Source: Psychromonas algicola (GTDB lineage Bacteria; Pseudomonadota; Gammaproteobacteria; Enterobacterales; Psychromonadaceae). From it: DNA of 38,162 nt. This document shows, one piece after another, positions 1-10,786 of the stretch. Below the pieces are notes generated by a model that saw only the letters and a list, made by a program, of their open reading frames with translations, did not search any database and was not told where the DNA came from. A program made the position numbers and the translations under genes. Within the stretch, counting starts at the first letter, position 1, and every line of letters starts with the position of its first letter. The stretch is from the NCBI RefSeq assembly GCF_004378355.1, contig NZ_SNUB01000033.1, positions 1-38,162 on the forward strand, given 5' to 3'.

Positions 1-138
1 GCTAGGCGGCGTATACTACGCGCCTTTCGAATAATGTCAAAGCTTTTTAGCTTTCTTTTTATTCTCAGAATCGAGTTAACTTAACGTTGTTCCCGTTTCC
101 GTGGATGCGCATTATAGGGATTGAGTTTTCATTGGCAA
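1..138 (-). promoter_or_regulatory. Tandem rRNA-type promoters firing leftward out of the window
   Basis: On the minus strand, upstream promoter P1 has -35 TTGCCA (133-138), a 16-bp spacer and -10 TATAAT (111-116), followed by a GC-rich discriminator (GCGC). Downstream promoter P2 has -35 TTGACA (35-40), a 16-bp spacer and TAGTAT (13-18), followed by ACGCCGCC. An A/T-rich stretch at about 150-200 lies where an UP element would be. Sixteen-bp spacers and GC-rich discriminators are typical of stringently controlled rrn or tRNA operons, so a stable-RNA operon probably starts just left of position 1. The RNA gene itself is not visible. Confidence 0.6.
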
Positions 139-210
139 GCGTTTTATTGTGATTAATTTCCGTTTGCTTAATTAACAAACAAATTGTTTAAAATAACACT
201 TATATGGTGG

Positions 211-648
211 TTATTTTGTACTGATTAATCCGCTTAGTGTGTTGATTGGATATAGCTTTGAAGAAACTTTTTTGGCTGTGAGCACGCCAATTGCTAAAGA
301 AAATAGTGAAATAAAGATAATTACTGGTTCGCTATTCACAAATGAATAACCTAATATTGTTCCAATAACAAATGTGAGTAGCGGGATAACATAGACAATT
401 AAGGAACTTTTAACGATATCTTTATTTTCAATAAATAGATCTATCGCCTCATTAACGATCATTCCTTCTTTATATGGCAGCGATAAATGATGCGCTTTAT
501 CGCTTAAGCTCTTTGCAACAACTCCAACACCACAATTATCATTACTACTACAAGACTTGCAGGCAGATTTTGAAATACATTCAACAATTGCGGTTTTTTC
601 ACCATCAATTATTTTAATATCAATAATTCGCCCACTTTCTTTAAGCAT
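211..648 (-). CDS. rseC: RseC/MucC-family envelope protein
   Basis: This is a 145-aa inner-membrane protein of the RseC family (SoxR-reducing system and sigma-E locus). The N-terminal part carries four closely spaced cysteines (C-x5-C-x2-C-x5-C, about residues 24-39). Two adjacent hydrophobic helices follow (about 82-100 and 105-125), the usual RseC plan. It is the last gene of rpoE-rseA-rseB-rseC. Its ATG overlaps the rseB stop as TAATG, which implies translational coupling. The precise role of the family is not well defined. Identification rests on motif, topology and position. The gene usually found next in enterics (lepA) is absent here; stable-RNA-type promoters follow instead. Confidence 0.9.
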   Translation of the reverse strand: MLKESGRIIDIKIIDGEKTAIVECISKSACKSCSSNDNCGVGVVAKSLSDKAHHLSLPYKEGMIVNEAIDLFIENKDIVKSSLIVYVIPLLTFVIGTILGYSFVNSEPVIIFISLFSLAIGVLTAKKVSSKLYPINTLSGLISTK

Positions 649-1658
649 TATTTAGCCACTCTAATTGAAGAAGCAACACGCTCTGCTGCTGCAATAGGTA
701 TTTCACCAATAATATTTACTTCCAGTTTCTCTTGATGCTTTGTATATAACAACGTGCCGCCCTGTTGGATAATACTTTGTTGATCTGAAGAAGATGATTG
801 AGTGCTTGATATATAAATAGACACAGACACTATTCCGTCACTTATCATAATGTAAGAAACAGGTTCAATATCATGCATCATTAATTTATGTTGATCGTTT
901 TTAACTATTTTGAAGCCTTCAGGGATCCAATGTAATTGCCATTTAGCTGCTTCTTCAACATCCATTTTAGCGAGATGCAAGACTTCAGGAATTCTCTTCT
1001 CACTGAGCTGTGCAATCCATGGATTAATCGTATCTGTCACTTTAAGTGAAATAGCCATGGTTTGATCAATAATTAAATTCGCTTTACTAATGGTATCCAA
1101 GCGTAATGGTAAGTAACTATTAAGATCTAACCATACAATATAACTGTAACGAAACTCATCTTTACTTGCCATTCTAATGGCAATTGCTTTTTTACCAGCG
1201 ATTCTACCTTTACCTAGAATGATATATTCGTAATTTTGGGTGCCATTTTCAAAGTCAAAACTAGTGATATTGGAAAATACACTTTGATCACGCCTGCTTG
1301 CAAGACTGTAAGCTTGATTGCCTTGTTCGTAAAAACTAATTTTTCCATCAAATTGCAACGATTCTCGCATCGAGCCATTTAGATAACAAAAATAAGCAAT
1401 ACGCTTTCCATCAATAACACCATGTATTAGCTGTTTAGGCTCTATTTTACTCCCACCTGTATTAACATAAAGCAATTCAAAATTAAGCTCTTTATAGGCT
1501 TGCTTCATATTTTCCAGATAAGCCAATGCGGTCAAACGAACGTGCTTTTCTGTTTTTTCCACATTGGGTTGGATTATTCCTGTTGTCGCAGTCACTTCTG
1601 AAGAGACAAACAACGTTGAAATAGAAAATAACCCAACTAAAAATAACTGATGTTTCAT
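648..1658 (-). CDS. rseB: Sigma-E regulatory protein RseB/MucB
   Basis: RseB is a periplasmic protein that binds RseA and shields it from DegS cleavage until misfolded or lipid signals arrive. The product is 336 aa with an N-terminal signal peptide (MKHQLFLVGLFSISTLFVSS, probable cleavage near residue 25 after TA). The mature part fits the two-domain MucB/RseB family, a large LolA-like domain followed by a smaller C-terminal domain (about 235-330). The gene lies 8 bp after rseA, and an AAGG ribosome-binding site overlaps the rseA stop region. Length and position in rpoE-rseABC make the call secure. Confidence 0.93.
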   Translation of the reverse strand: MKHQLFLVGLFSISTLFVSSEVTATTGIIQPNVEKTEKHVRLTALAYLENMKQAYKELNFELLYVNTGGSKIEPKQLIHGVIDGKRIAYFCYLNGSMRESLQFDGKISFYEQGNQAYSLASRRDQSVFSNITSFDFENGTQNYEYIILGKGRIAGKKAIAIRMASKDEFRYSYIVWLDLNSYLPLRLDTISKANLIIDQTMAISLKVTDTINPWIAQLSEKRIPEVLHLAKMDVEEAAKWQLHWIPEGFKIVKNDQHKLMMHDIEPVSYIMISDGIVSVSIYISSTQSSSSDQQSIIQQGGTLLYTKHQEKLEVNIIGEIPIAAAERVASSIRVAK

Positions 1659-1666
1659 TTTTAACC

Positions 1667-2197
1667 TTAAGGTTGTATTTGTAACTGCAACTGATGATCT
1701 TTTAATAACGCTTCTAAACGTTCATTTTGCTCTTTAATTTCATCTTTTGTACTTGAAGGAGCAACTTGCAGACTTACTGGAGCCGCTGCACCACCAAATG
1801 GAACAGTACTCAATACAGGTGTAACACTTGGATCCGTTACTGAGTTTTGGTTCACCATCAAACTACTAACCACAACAACACCTGCAACAGAGGCTGCAAT
1901 TGCGTATTGGCCAAATCGTTTCATGAATGGAACTACATTATTTGCAGGCTTTACTTTTGAAGCCAAAGGCACAACATTGTCTTTTTGTACTTCATTAGCA
2001 ATAGCCGCCATAACACTATCCGTGACATCAATACGTAAATCAAAGCCATTGCTTTCATCACGCATTACATCACCCATTAATTGATATCTTGAAAACTGCT
2101 GTTGTAACTCAGCATCTTCAAGGATTTCATTAATAACCGTTTCTTCATCAAGCTCATTATCGATAAGTGATGATAGGTCTTGTGCGTATTCTTTCAT
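1667..2197 (-). CDS. rseA: Anti-sigma-E factor RseA
   Basis: RseA is a single-pass inner-membrane anti-sigma factor that holds RpoE until proteolysis. The N-terminal cytoplasmic part (SLIDNELDEE..., about residues 1-90) matches the RseA sigma-binding domain. A hydrophobic helix around residues 102-120 (AIAASVAGVVVVSSLMV) is the membrane span, and a short periplasmic tail follows. I start it at the ATG at 2197 (176 aa), which has GGAA about 7 bases upstream. A TTG 12 bases further upstream would add four residues but abuts the rpoE stop. It lies 12 bp after rpoE, in the classic order. Confidence 0.92.
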   Translation of the reverse strand: MKEYAQDLSSLIDNELDEETVINEILEDAELQQQFSRYQLMGDVMRDESNGFDLRIDVTDSVMAAIANEVQKDNVVPLASKVKPANNVVPFMKRFGQYAIAASVAGVVVVSSLMVNQNSVTDPSVTPVLSTVPFGGAAAPVSLQVAPSSTKDEIKEQNERLEALLKDHQLQLQIQP

Positions 2198-2209
2198 TGT
2201 AAGTTCCAA

Positions 2210-2788
2210 TTAATTTTCCAATAAAGGTTTTAACTGCTTATCAATCGCTTCGCGAGCTCTAAAAATACGAGATCTCACGGTGCCAATTGGGCAACCTTCA
2301 ATTTGTGCAATTTCGTCGTAACTCATACCTTCAAGTTCACGTAACGTTATCGCAGACTTTAATTCATCTGGTAAGTTATTGATTGTATCTAAAATAACTC
2401 GCTTCACTTCCTGAGAATGTAAAATAGCCTCTGGATTATCTTCATCTTTTAAAGCACCACTACCATCATAGCTATCAGCCTCATCAGCATCGATATCGGA
2501 TGCAGGTGGACGTCGACTTTGACTTGTTAAGTAGTTTTTAGCTGTATTAACCGTTATACGAAATAACCAAGTATAGAATGCGCTATCACCACGAAAGTTG
2601 GGTAACGAACGATATACTTTGATAAATACCTCTTGCGACACATCTGGAATATCACCAGTGCTACGCACATAACGAGTTAATATATTAGCCACGCGCGTTT
2701 GGTACTTACGTACTAGTAATGAAAATGCTTGCTGCTCACCATTTTGAATACGTTGTATTAACTGTAAATCTAATTCACGCTCATTCAT
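2210..2788 (-). CDS. rpoE: RNA polymerase sigma factor RpoE (sigma-24)
   Basis: This is the extracytoplasmic-function sigma factor for envelope stress (192 aa, the usual length). Region 2 is about residues 10-95 (core-binding DVSQEVFIKVYRSLPNF, then FYTWLFRITVNTAKNYL). Region 4 is about 128-180, with the helix-turn-helix MSYDEIAQIEGCPIGTVRSR that reads the -35 GGAACTT. It is the first gene of rpoE-rseABC and is transcribed divergently from nadB, as in many gammaproteobacteria. A matching sigma-E promoter lies directly upstream, so it should be autoregulated. Confidence 0.97.
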   Translation of the reverse strand: MNERELDLQLIQRIQNGEQQAFSLLVRKYQTRVANILTRYVRSTGDIPDVSQEVFIKVYRSLPNFRGDSAFYTWLFRITVNTAKNYLTSQSRRPPASDIDADEADSYDGSGALKDEDNPEAILHSQEVKRVILDTINNLPDELKSAITLRELEGMSYDEIAQIEGCPIGTVRSRIFRAREAIDKQLKPLLEN

Positions 2789-2833
2789 TGAGCTTTTCTA
2801 CCTATATTTATTGTGAGCTATCTATTCTCACAG

Positions 2834-2862
2834 TTATGACTTTTATAAAAAAAGAAAGTTCC
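2834..2862 (-). promoter_or_regulatory. Sigma-E autoregulatory promoter of rpoE
   Basis: The minus strand reads GGAACTT (2856-2862), a 16-bp spacer, then TCATAA (2834-2839). This fits the sigma-E consensus GGAACTT-N15/16-TCnnA. It lies about 45 bp upstream of the rpoE ATG, placing a start site near 2828. Confidence 0.85.
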
Positions 2863-2954
2863 AAATAAATTCAAAACATGTGTTTTTTTGGATAAACTGC
2901 AAAGAACTCGGAATGTTAGTTAACTAATTTAACCCTAATAGAGCATATAATGCC

Positions 2955-4583
2955 ATGGCTGAAAATAAAACAACAACAGAAGATAAAAATACGTGTGATG
3001 TCTTAATTGTAGGAGCAGGTGCTGCAGGTTTGTCCTTAGCACTCAAAATTGCAGCTAATACCAAAGTAAGAGTATTGAGCAAAGGCAAACTATCTGAAGG
3101 TTCAACCTATTATGCACAAGGCGGGGTTGCAGCTGTATTTTCTGATGACGATAGTACTGACTCCCATGTTCAAGATACATTAATTGCGGGCGCAGGCTTG
3201 TGTGATGAAGACGCTGTACGCTTCACCGTTGATAACGCTAAAGAAAGTATGCAGTGGTTAATTGATACTGGTGTTGAGTTTGATACCGAAGTTAACGCAC
3301 AAGAAGAAACGCAATATCATCTAACCCGCGAGGGTGGACATTCCCATCGAAGAATTCTACATGCCGCCGATGCAACAGGCAGAGAAATAGAAGAATCTCT
3401 TTTAGAGGCGGTTAAAAAACACCCCAACATCACCTTGATGGAAGGCTTTAATGCCATTGATATTATTACGACACGAAAACTCAACTTACCAGGTAATCGT
3501 GTTTTAGGTGCTTACGTTTGGAATCGTAACGAAGAAAAAGTAGAAACCATCAAGGCCCACTTTGTTACGCTTGCAACCGGTGGTGCTAGTAAAGTTTATC
3601 AATATACAAGTAACCCTGATGTTTCGAGTGGTGATGGTGTTGCATTAGCATGGCGCAGTGGTTGTCGTGTTGCAAATATGGAATTCAATCAATTTCATCC
3701 AACATGCTTATATCATGCGGATGCAAAAAACTTTTTACTAACCGAAGCATTGCGCGGAGAAGGTGCATTATTATTGCGCCCTGACGGTACGCGTTTTATG
3801 CCAGATTTTGATGAGCGTGGAGAATTAGCCCCTCGCGATATTGTTGCCCGTGCTATCGATTATGAAATGAAACGCTTAGGTGTCGATTGCATGTATCTAG
3901 ATATTAGCCACCAGCCTAAAGAATTTATAATTAAACATTTCCCAACTATCTATCAACGCTGCTTAGCGCTAGGTCTTGATATCGCCAAAGAGCCAATGCC
4001 AATCGTTCCGGCAGCCCATTACACTTGTGGTGGAGTGATGATTGATCATCACGGACAAACAGACATTGATGGTTTATATGCCATTGGCGAAGTTACTTAT
4101 ACAGGCTTACATGGTGCGAACCGATTAGCCTCTAATTCGCTTTTAGAATGTATTGTTTATGCCCATGCTTCTGCAAAGGATATTGCTCATCGTATTTCAT
4201 CTCACAAACAGCGTAAGTTTCCAAACATACCTGATTGGGATGAAAGCAAAGTTGAAAACTCAGATGAACAGGTTGTTATTCAACATAACTGGCATGAATT
4301 ACGTCTATTTATGTGGGATTATGTTGGCATTGTACGCACAGACAAACGCTTACAAAGGGCGTTGAGCCGTGTTGAATTATTGCAGCATGAAATTACCGAA
4401 TATTATAGTAACTTTAAAGTGAGCAATAATTTACTTGAATTAAGAAACTTGGTGCAAGTTGCTGAGTTAATTATAAAAAGTGCAATATCAAGAAAAGAAA
4501 GTCGCGGCTTACATTACAACTTAGACTATCCAAATCAAGCCGAAACAACTCAGCCAACTATTTTAGATCCCAATAGAAGCTAA
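2955..4583 (+). CDS. nadB: L-aspartate oxidase NadB
   Basis: NadB is a FAD flavoprotein that oxidises L-aspartate to iminoaspartate, the first step of NAD synthesis, in the cytoplasm. The product is 542 aa, close to the family norm. The N-terminal Rossmann motif [15 protein letters not shown] (about 20-34) binds FAD. The succinate-dehydrogenase-like active-site region [18 protein letters not shown] is at about 126-143, the FAD-contacting [17 protein letters not shown] at about 391-407, and the C-terminal helical domain follows. I start it at the ATG at 2955; an ATG at 2950 is out of frame. Its stop overlaps the cptA stop on the other strand. Confidence 0.96.
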   Translation: MAENKTTTEDKNTCDVLIVGAGAAGLSLALKIAANTKVRVLSKGKLSEGSTYYAQGGVAAVFSDDDSTDSHVQDTLIAGAGLCDEDAVRFTVDNAKESMQWLIDTGVEFDTEVNAQEETQYHLTREGGHSHRRILHAADATGREIEESLLEAVKKHPNITLMEGFNAIDIITTRKLNLPGNRVLGAYVWNRNEEKVETIKAHFVTLATGGASKVYQYTSNPDVSSGDGVALAWRSGCRVANMEFNQFHPTCLYHADAKNFLLTEALRGEGALLLRPDGTRFMPDFDERGELAPRDIVARAIDYEMKRLGVDCMYLDISHQPKEFIIKHFPTIYQRCLALGLDIAKEPMPIVPAAHYTCGGVMIDHHGQTDIDGLYAIGEVTYTGLHGANRLASNSLLECIVYAHASAKDIAHRISSHKQRKFPNIPDWDESKVENSDEQVVIQHNWHELRLFMWDYVGIVRTDKRLQRALSRVELLQHEITEYYSNFKVSNNLLELRNLVQVAELIIKSAISRKESRGLHYNLDYPNQAETTQPTILDPNRS

Positions 4584-5035
4584 GCCCAACGCGCACTGAC
4601 AATAAGGCGAGCAATTAAACGATAATATTGCTCGTCAACACTATCATTAAATACGAAAAACCATTTTTTTGATTGATTGTGTGCTCCCCCACCATGAATC
4701 AATAATGGATCATGCTCTTCAACACATAGAAATATCACCCAAGCGTTATAAAATGATCTCGCGCTAATTTTCCCTGTCAATGGAGTTGGTTTTTCTACTT
4801 CAATAAAACCGTTATCTGAAAGCAAAAACTGGAAAGGTTTGAATTGTAAAGAAGAGAAAAAATAGATAAAACAAACGCTATAAGCAATTAAAAACAGGGC
4901 ACTAAACCAGCCAACACCCCATAACAATATTAATAAAATAGCAGTAATAGTAAAAACCATTACTACTAATATTTTAGCAAGCCATGACGCTTTACTTGTA
5001 ATACTATACTTTGACACGCTTGAGGATAATCTCAA
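4580..5035 (-). CDS. cptA: CptA/YgfX-like membrane protein
   Basis: This is a small membrane protein encoded next to SdhE, in the position of YgfX/CptA (in E. coli proposed to affect the cytoskeletal proteins FtsZ and MreB, and called a toxin; that role is debated). It has two adjacent transmembrane helices (about residues 22-40 and 43-60) and a soluble C-terminal part of about 90 residues. The start is uncertain: TTG at 5035 gives 151 aa, and an in-frame GTG at 5017 gives 145 aa. Both overlap sdhE, and neither has a clear ribosome-binding site, so translation is probably coupled to sdhE. The stop codon overlaps that of nadB. Confidence 0.75.
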   Translation of the reverse strand: MRLSSSVSKYSITSKASWLAKILVVMVFTITAILLILLWGVGWFSALFLIAYSVCFIYFFSSLQFKPFQFLLSDNGFIEVEKPTPLTGKISARSFYNAWVIFLCVEEHDPLLIHGGGAHNQSKKWFFVFNDSVDEQYYRLIARLIVSARWA

Positions 5036-5255
5036 TCATTTCAGCAAGATCTGGATCTGGGCAAGCTTCATGCCCCATAAACCAAGCAAATAATTCAGGA
5101 TCTTCTAATGTTAATAAACGTTGAAATACTAATTTATGTTTATCATTAAGATCACTATAAGCCTCTTTTGCAAAAGGCATAAATAAGACATCAAGCTCTA
5201 ACATACCGCGACGACAAGCCCATAATAACCGCGGAAGAGATACGTCTTTTGGCAT
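5004..5255 (-). CDS. sdhE: Succinate dehydrogenase flavinylation factor SdhE
   Basis: SdhE (YgfY/CptB) assists covalent attachment of FAD to SdhA and FrdA. The product is 83 aa, the usual size. It contains the family signature RRGMLELD (RGxxE, about residues 15-22), needed for flavinylation. The rest is the small five-helix domain ([25 protein letters not shown]). It overlaps cptA by 32 bp and is divergent from ygfZ, the common gammaproteobacterial arrangement. AGGA lies about 10 bases before the ATG. Confidence 0.93.
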   Translation of the reverse strand: MPKDVSLPRLLWACRRGMLELDVLFMPFAKEAYSDLNDKHKLVFQRLLTLEDPELFAWFMGHEACPDPDLAEMIEIILKRVKV

Positions 5256-5485
5256 GATTGATATTTCCTTTTTAATGAATAAAAAATTTGAGGTAATTGC
5301 ATAAAGTGCACAACATCATAACAACAACATTTTATTAACAGCAACTACTGACAAAATAGGTTGTGAGCTATAACATTATATATTCGTTAATATACCTAGA
5401 TTCACTCAAGGTGCACCTACTCTAAGCAGAAAGTTCAAGGTCTAACGGGTATAATAAACAAATTCGTCCAATAATGAGGTCAAAC

Positions 5486-6463
5486 ATGCTAACACTTAGC
5501 CAACTTGAGAATATCAGTCAATTACCAGACTTAGTTCTTTGCCCACTAGATAACTGGGATTTAATCAGTATAACAGGTGAAGACCGTGTTACCTTTTTAC
5601 AAGGGCAGTTAACTTGTGATGTTGAAAAATTAGAAGTTGGAGAGCAAACTTTAGCAGCACATTGCAACCCACAAGGTAAGGTCTGGAGTCTTTGTAGAGT
5701 TATCGCCTTACAAGATCGCATTTTATTTACTCAACCAAGTTCAGTTTCTGATGTACAACTACCTGAATTAAGAAAATATGCCGCTTTTTCTAAAGTCACG
5801 ATAGAAAAAGAAACTGAGTATCAATTTTTTGGTTTAGCAGGGAGTAAATCAACAGAATACATCACCACTGAAATTGACTCATCAGCAACTGCTAAAACAA
5901 GCCAATTACTTAGCGATTGCACATTGGTTATCAAACAGCCCTACCCTTCGTTACGTTACTTAATTCTTATGAAGAATGAAGCGGCAACTGCGCAATTGAC
6001 AAAACTACAGGATAAAGCTGAAAAGTTTGATGATAGCCTTTGGAATGCAATGAACATTGCTTCAGGCGTTGGCTTTGTTGAAGCAGAAACGTCAGGGCAA
6101 TTTATTCCTCAAATGCTTAACCTACAGGCATTAAATGGTATTAGTTTCACAAAAGGTTGCTATATAGGACAAGAAACCATTGCTCGCGCAAAATACCGTG
6201 GTGCCAATAAACGCGCATTGTTTATCTTAACGGGTCGCGCTGTGGATTGTCCAAAAGCAGGACAAACTGTTGAAGTGCTATTAAACAATAATTGGAAGCG
6301 AGCAGGCACAGTGATTTCTGGCAGCCAATATGGTGATGGGCATATTGAAATACTCGCTGTGCTAGCAAAAGACACCAATACAGAGGATGTTTTTCAAATA
6401 AAAGAAATCAATGATTCAACCCTTTATTACGCACCATTACCGTATCAAATAGTTGAAAACTAA
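5486..6463 (+). CDS. ygfZ: Folate-binding tRNA-modifying protein YgfZ
   Basis: YgfZ is a GcvT-like, folate-binding protein that supports Fe-S enzymes such as the tRNA methylthiotransferase MiaB. The signature KGCYIGQE lies at about residues 223-230, with the conserved cysteine, followed by TIARAKYRGANKR. An upstream in-frame ATG at 5474 exists. GAGGT at 5476-5480 sits 5 bases before the ATG at 5486, so that start (325 aa) is preferred. A possible -10 TATAAT lies at 5450-5455 but no good -35 accompanies it. The gene is divergent from sdhE, another factor for redox enzymes. Confidence 0.93.
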   Translation: MLTLSQLENISQLPDLVLCPLDNWDLISITGEDRVTFLQGQLTCDVEKLEVGEQTLAAHCNPQGKVWSLCRVIALQDRILFTQPSSVSDVQLPELRKYAAFSKVTIEKETEYQFFGLAGSKSTEYITTEIDSSATAKTSQLLSDCTLVIKQPYPSLRYLILMKNEAATAQLTKLQDKAEKFDDSLWNAMNIASGVGFVEAETSGQFIPQMLNLQALNGISFTKGCYIGQETIARAKYRGANKRALFILTGRAVDCPKAGQTVEVLLNNNWKRAGTVISGSQYGDGHIEILAVLAKDTNTEDVFQIKEINDSTLYYAPLPYQIVEN

Positions 6464-6473
6464 ATTGTTTCTA

Positions 6474-6499
6474 ATTCTCCCTGTCATATCAGGGAGAAT
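6474..6499. terminator. Perfect 10-bp hairpin after ygfZ
   Basis: The stem ATTCTCCCTG (6474-6483) pairs perfectly with CAGGGAGAAT (6490-6499) around a 6-base loop, starting 11 bases after the ygfZ stop. It probably ends or protects the ygfZ transcript, but there is no T-run on either side, so it is not a classical intrinsic terminator. Confidence 0.5.
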
Positions 6500-6535
6500 G
6501 CTATCTTCACCCCCTCGCTTGAATTGAACACTTTA

Positions 6536-6572
6536 TTTACCAATAACCATAAGTAATGTTATAATCATCACA
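6536..6572 (+). promoter_or_regulatory. cyaA promoter with CRP-like site over the -10
   Basis: The -35 is TTTACC (6536-6541), then an 18-bp spacer and -10 TATAAT (6560-6565). A 16-bp CRP-like site, TGTTATAATCATCACA (6557-6572), matches TGTGA-N6-TCACA at 9 of 10 defined bases and covers the -10. Bound CRP-cAMP should block this promoter, as is known for the main cyaA promoter of E. coli. Confidence 0.65.
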
Positions 6573-6608
6573 CTTTTTTGGAGTGAGTTGCCAATAACTC
6601 CTGTATGA

Positions 6609-10030
<3,422 letters not shown>

Positions 10031-10036
10031 TTATTT

Positions 10037-10091
10037 AGCCATCTAAACGTCTTTACGGTTGCAATGTAAAGTTTATATTAATTATTGTCAA
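10037..10091 (-). promoter_or_regulatory. metF promoter with MetJ boxes
   Basis: The minus strand has -35 TTGACA (10086-10091), a 17-bp spacer and -10 TACATT (10063-10068). Just downstream, two tandem octamers AGCCATCT (10037-10044) and AAACGTCT (10045-10052) match the MetJ box AGACGTCT at 6/8 and 7/8. MetJ with S-adenosylmethionine should repress metF here. Confidence 0.75.
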
Positions 10092-10152
10092 CCAATTAAA
10101 TTCAACATGAAACTTTCTAATGTTAACTTGATAAATATCGAATTAGGTTGCT

Positions 10153-10208
10153 AGACTTCTAGGTCTCTTTACGCTCAAATTGCTATGTCGAAAATCTCAA
10201 GGTAAAAT
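10153..10208 (+). promoter_or_regulatory. metJ promoter with upstream MetJ box
   Basis: The -35 is TTGCTA (10180-10185), the spacer 17 bp and the -10 TAAAAT (10203-10208). Upstream is AGACTTCT (10153-10160, 7/8 to the MetJ box), with a poorer octamer next to it (10161-10168). This fits metJ autoregulation, though the boxes lie upstream of the -35 rather than over it. Confidence 0.6.
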
Positions 10209-10236
10209 GAAACATATTTTTTAAAAGGTTATTACT

Positions 10237-10509
10237 ATGTCAAAAGAGTGGAATGGCGAATATATTAGCCCTTATGCTGAGCACGGAAAAAAAAGTGAGC
10301 AAGTTAAAAAGGTAACGGTTTCAATACCAACTAAAGTATTAAAAATACTAACGGATGAGCGTACACGACGCCAAGTGAATAACCTCCGCCATGCAACTAA
10401 CAGTGAATTGCTATGTGAAGCTTTCTTACATGCTTATACGGGTCAACCTTTGCCTGAAGATGAAGAGCTAGATAAGAACCAAGCGGTTAACGATTCAGAA
10501 AAGGTTTAA
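10237..10509 (+). CDS. metJ: Methionine repressor MetJ (short C-terminus)
   Basis: MetJ is a ribbon-helix-helix repressor that binds MetJ boxes with S-adenosylmethionine as co-repressor. Residues 1-75 are almost the textbook MetJ sequence: [18 protein letters not shown], the beta-strand VTVSIP that enters the DNA groove, [20 protein letters not shown], and [16 protein letters not shown]. The protein is 90 aa against about 105 in E. coli and Vibrio. It ends [12 protein letters not shown] in place of the usual acidic C-terminal helix. No frameshift remnant of that tail is obvious after the stop. AAAGG lies 8 bases before the ATG. DNA- and effector-binding residues look intact. Confidence 0.96.
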   Translation: MSKEWNGEYISPYAEHGKKSEQVKKVTVSIPTKVLKILTDERTRRQVNNLRHATNSELLCEAFLHAYTGQPLPEDEELDKNQAVNDSEKV

Positions 10510-10569
10510 TACACTATCGCTTGAGATCTCTCTTTAATCGATAAGCACCTTCATTTTTCAATAGACATA

Positions 10570-10603
10570 AAAAAACCTCGATTATGACTAATCGAGGTTT
10601 TTT
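10570..10603. terminator. Bidirectional intrinsic terminator after metJ
   Basis: A 15-bp perfect stem (10570-10584 with 10589-10603, core CCTCGATTA) has a 4-base loop and A/T tracts on both sides. It ends metJ and could stop minus-strand transcripts that pass through the foldback element. Confidence 0.9.
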
Positions 10604-10613
10604 ATTATAAATA

Positions 10614-10775
10614 ATACCAATCATAGTAAGTAACTGATCTATTTTACTTGTTAAAATAACTTATTTTTTCGTTGTAAACTTCGTAAAGGGAACAACCATT
10701 TACATCAATTTACGCCTCAAACTAAGCTATTTTTCCAGCGTAAAATTTAGATCAGTTATTTAATACAATTGGTAT
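10614..10775. repeat. MITE-like foldback element
   Basis: This 162-bp sequence begins ATACCAAT (10614-10621) and ends ATTGGTAT (10768-10775). An 11-bp perfect inverted block lies inside (TAACTGATCTA 10631-10641 against TAGATCAGTTA 10748-10758). Weaker complementarity continues inward almost to the middle. It has no coding capacity. The structure fits a small non-autonomous inverted-repeat element of the kind dispersed in marine Alteromonadales genomes. A target-site duplication is not clear. It fills most of the 277-bp gap between metJ and eda. Confidence 0.7.
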
Positions 10776-10786
10776 AACTTAAATTA

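Noticed and set aside
2946-2951. TATAAT overlapping the nadB start, read as a -10.
   Set aside because: It would start transcription inside the nadB coding region, and there is no -35 at a suitable distance.
4580-5255. sdhE-cptA as a true toxin-antitoxin module.
   Set aside because: SdhE is a flavinylation factor by its RGxxE motif. The toxin label for CptA is disputed, and the pair is a conserved housekeeping arrangement.
10614-10775. The foldback region read as a riboswitch or as the eda terminator.
   Set aside because: Symmetric ATACCAAT ends and long imperfect self-complementarity fit a mobile foldback element better; no conserved aptamer core or T-run is visible.
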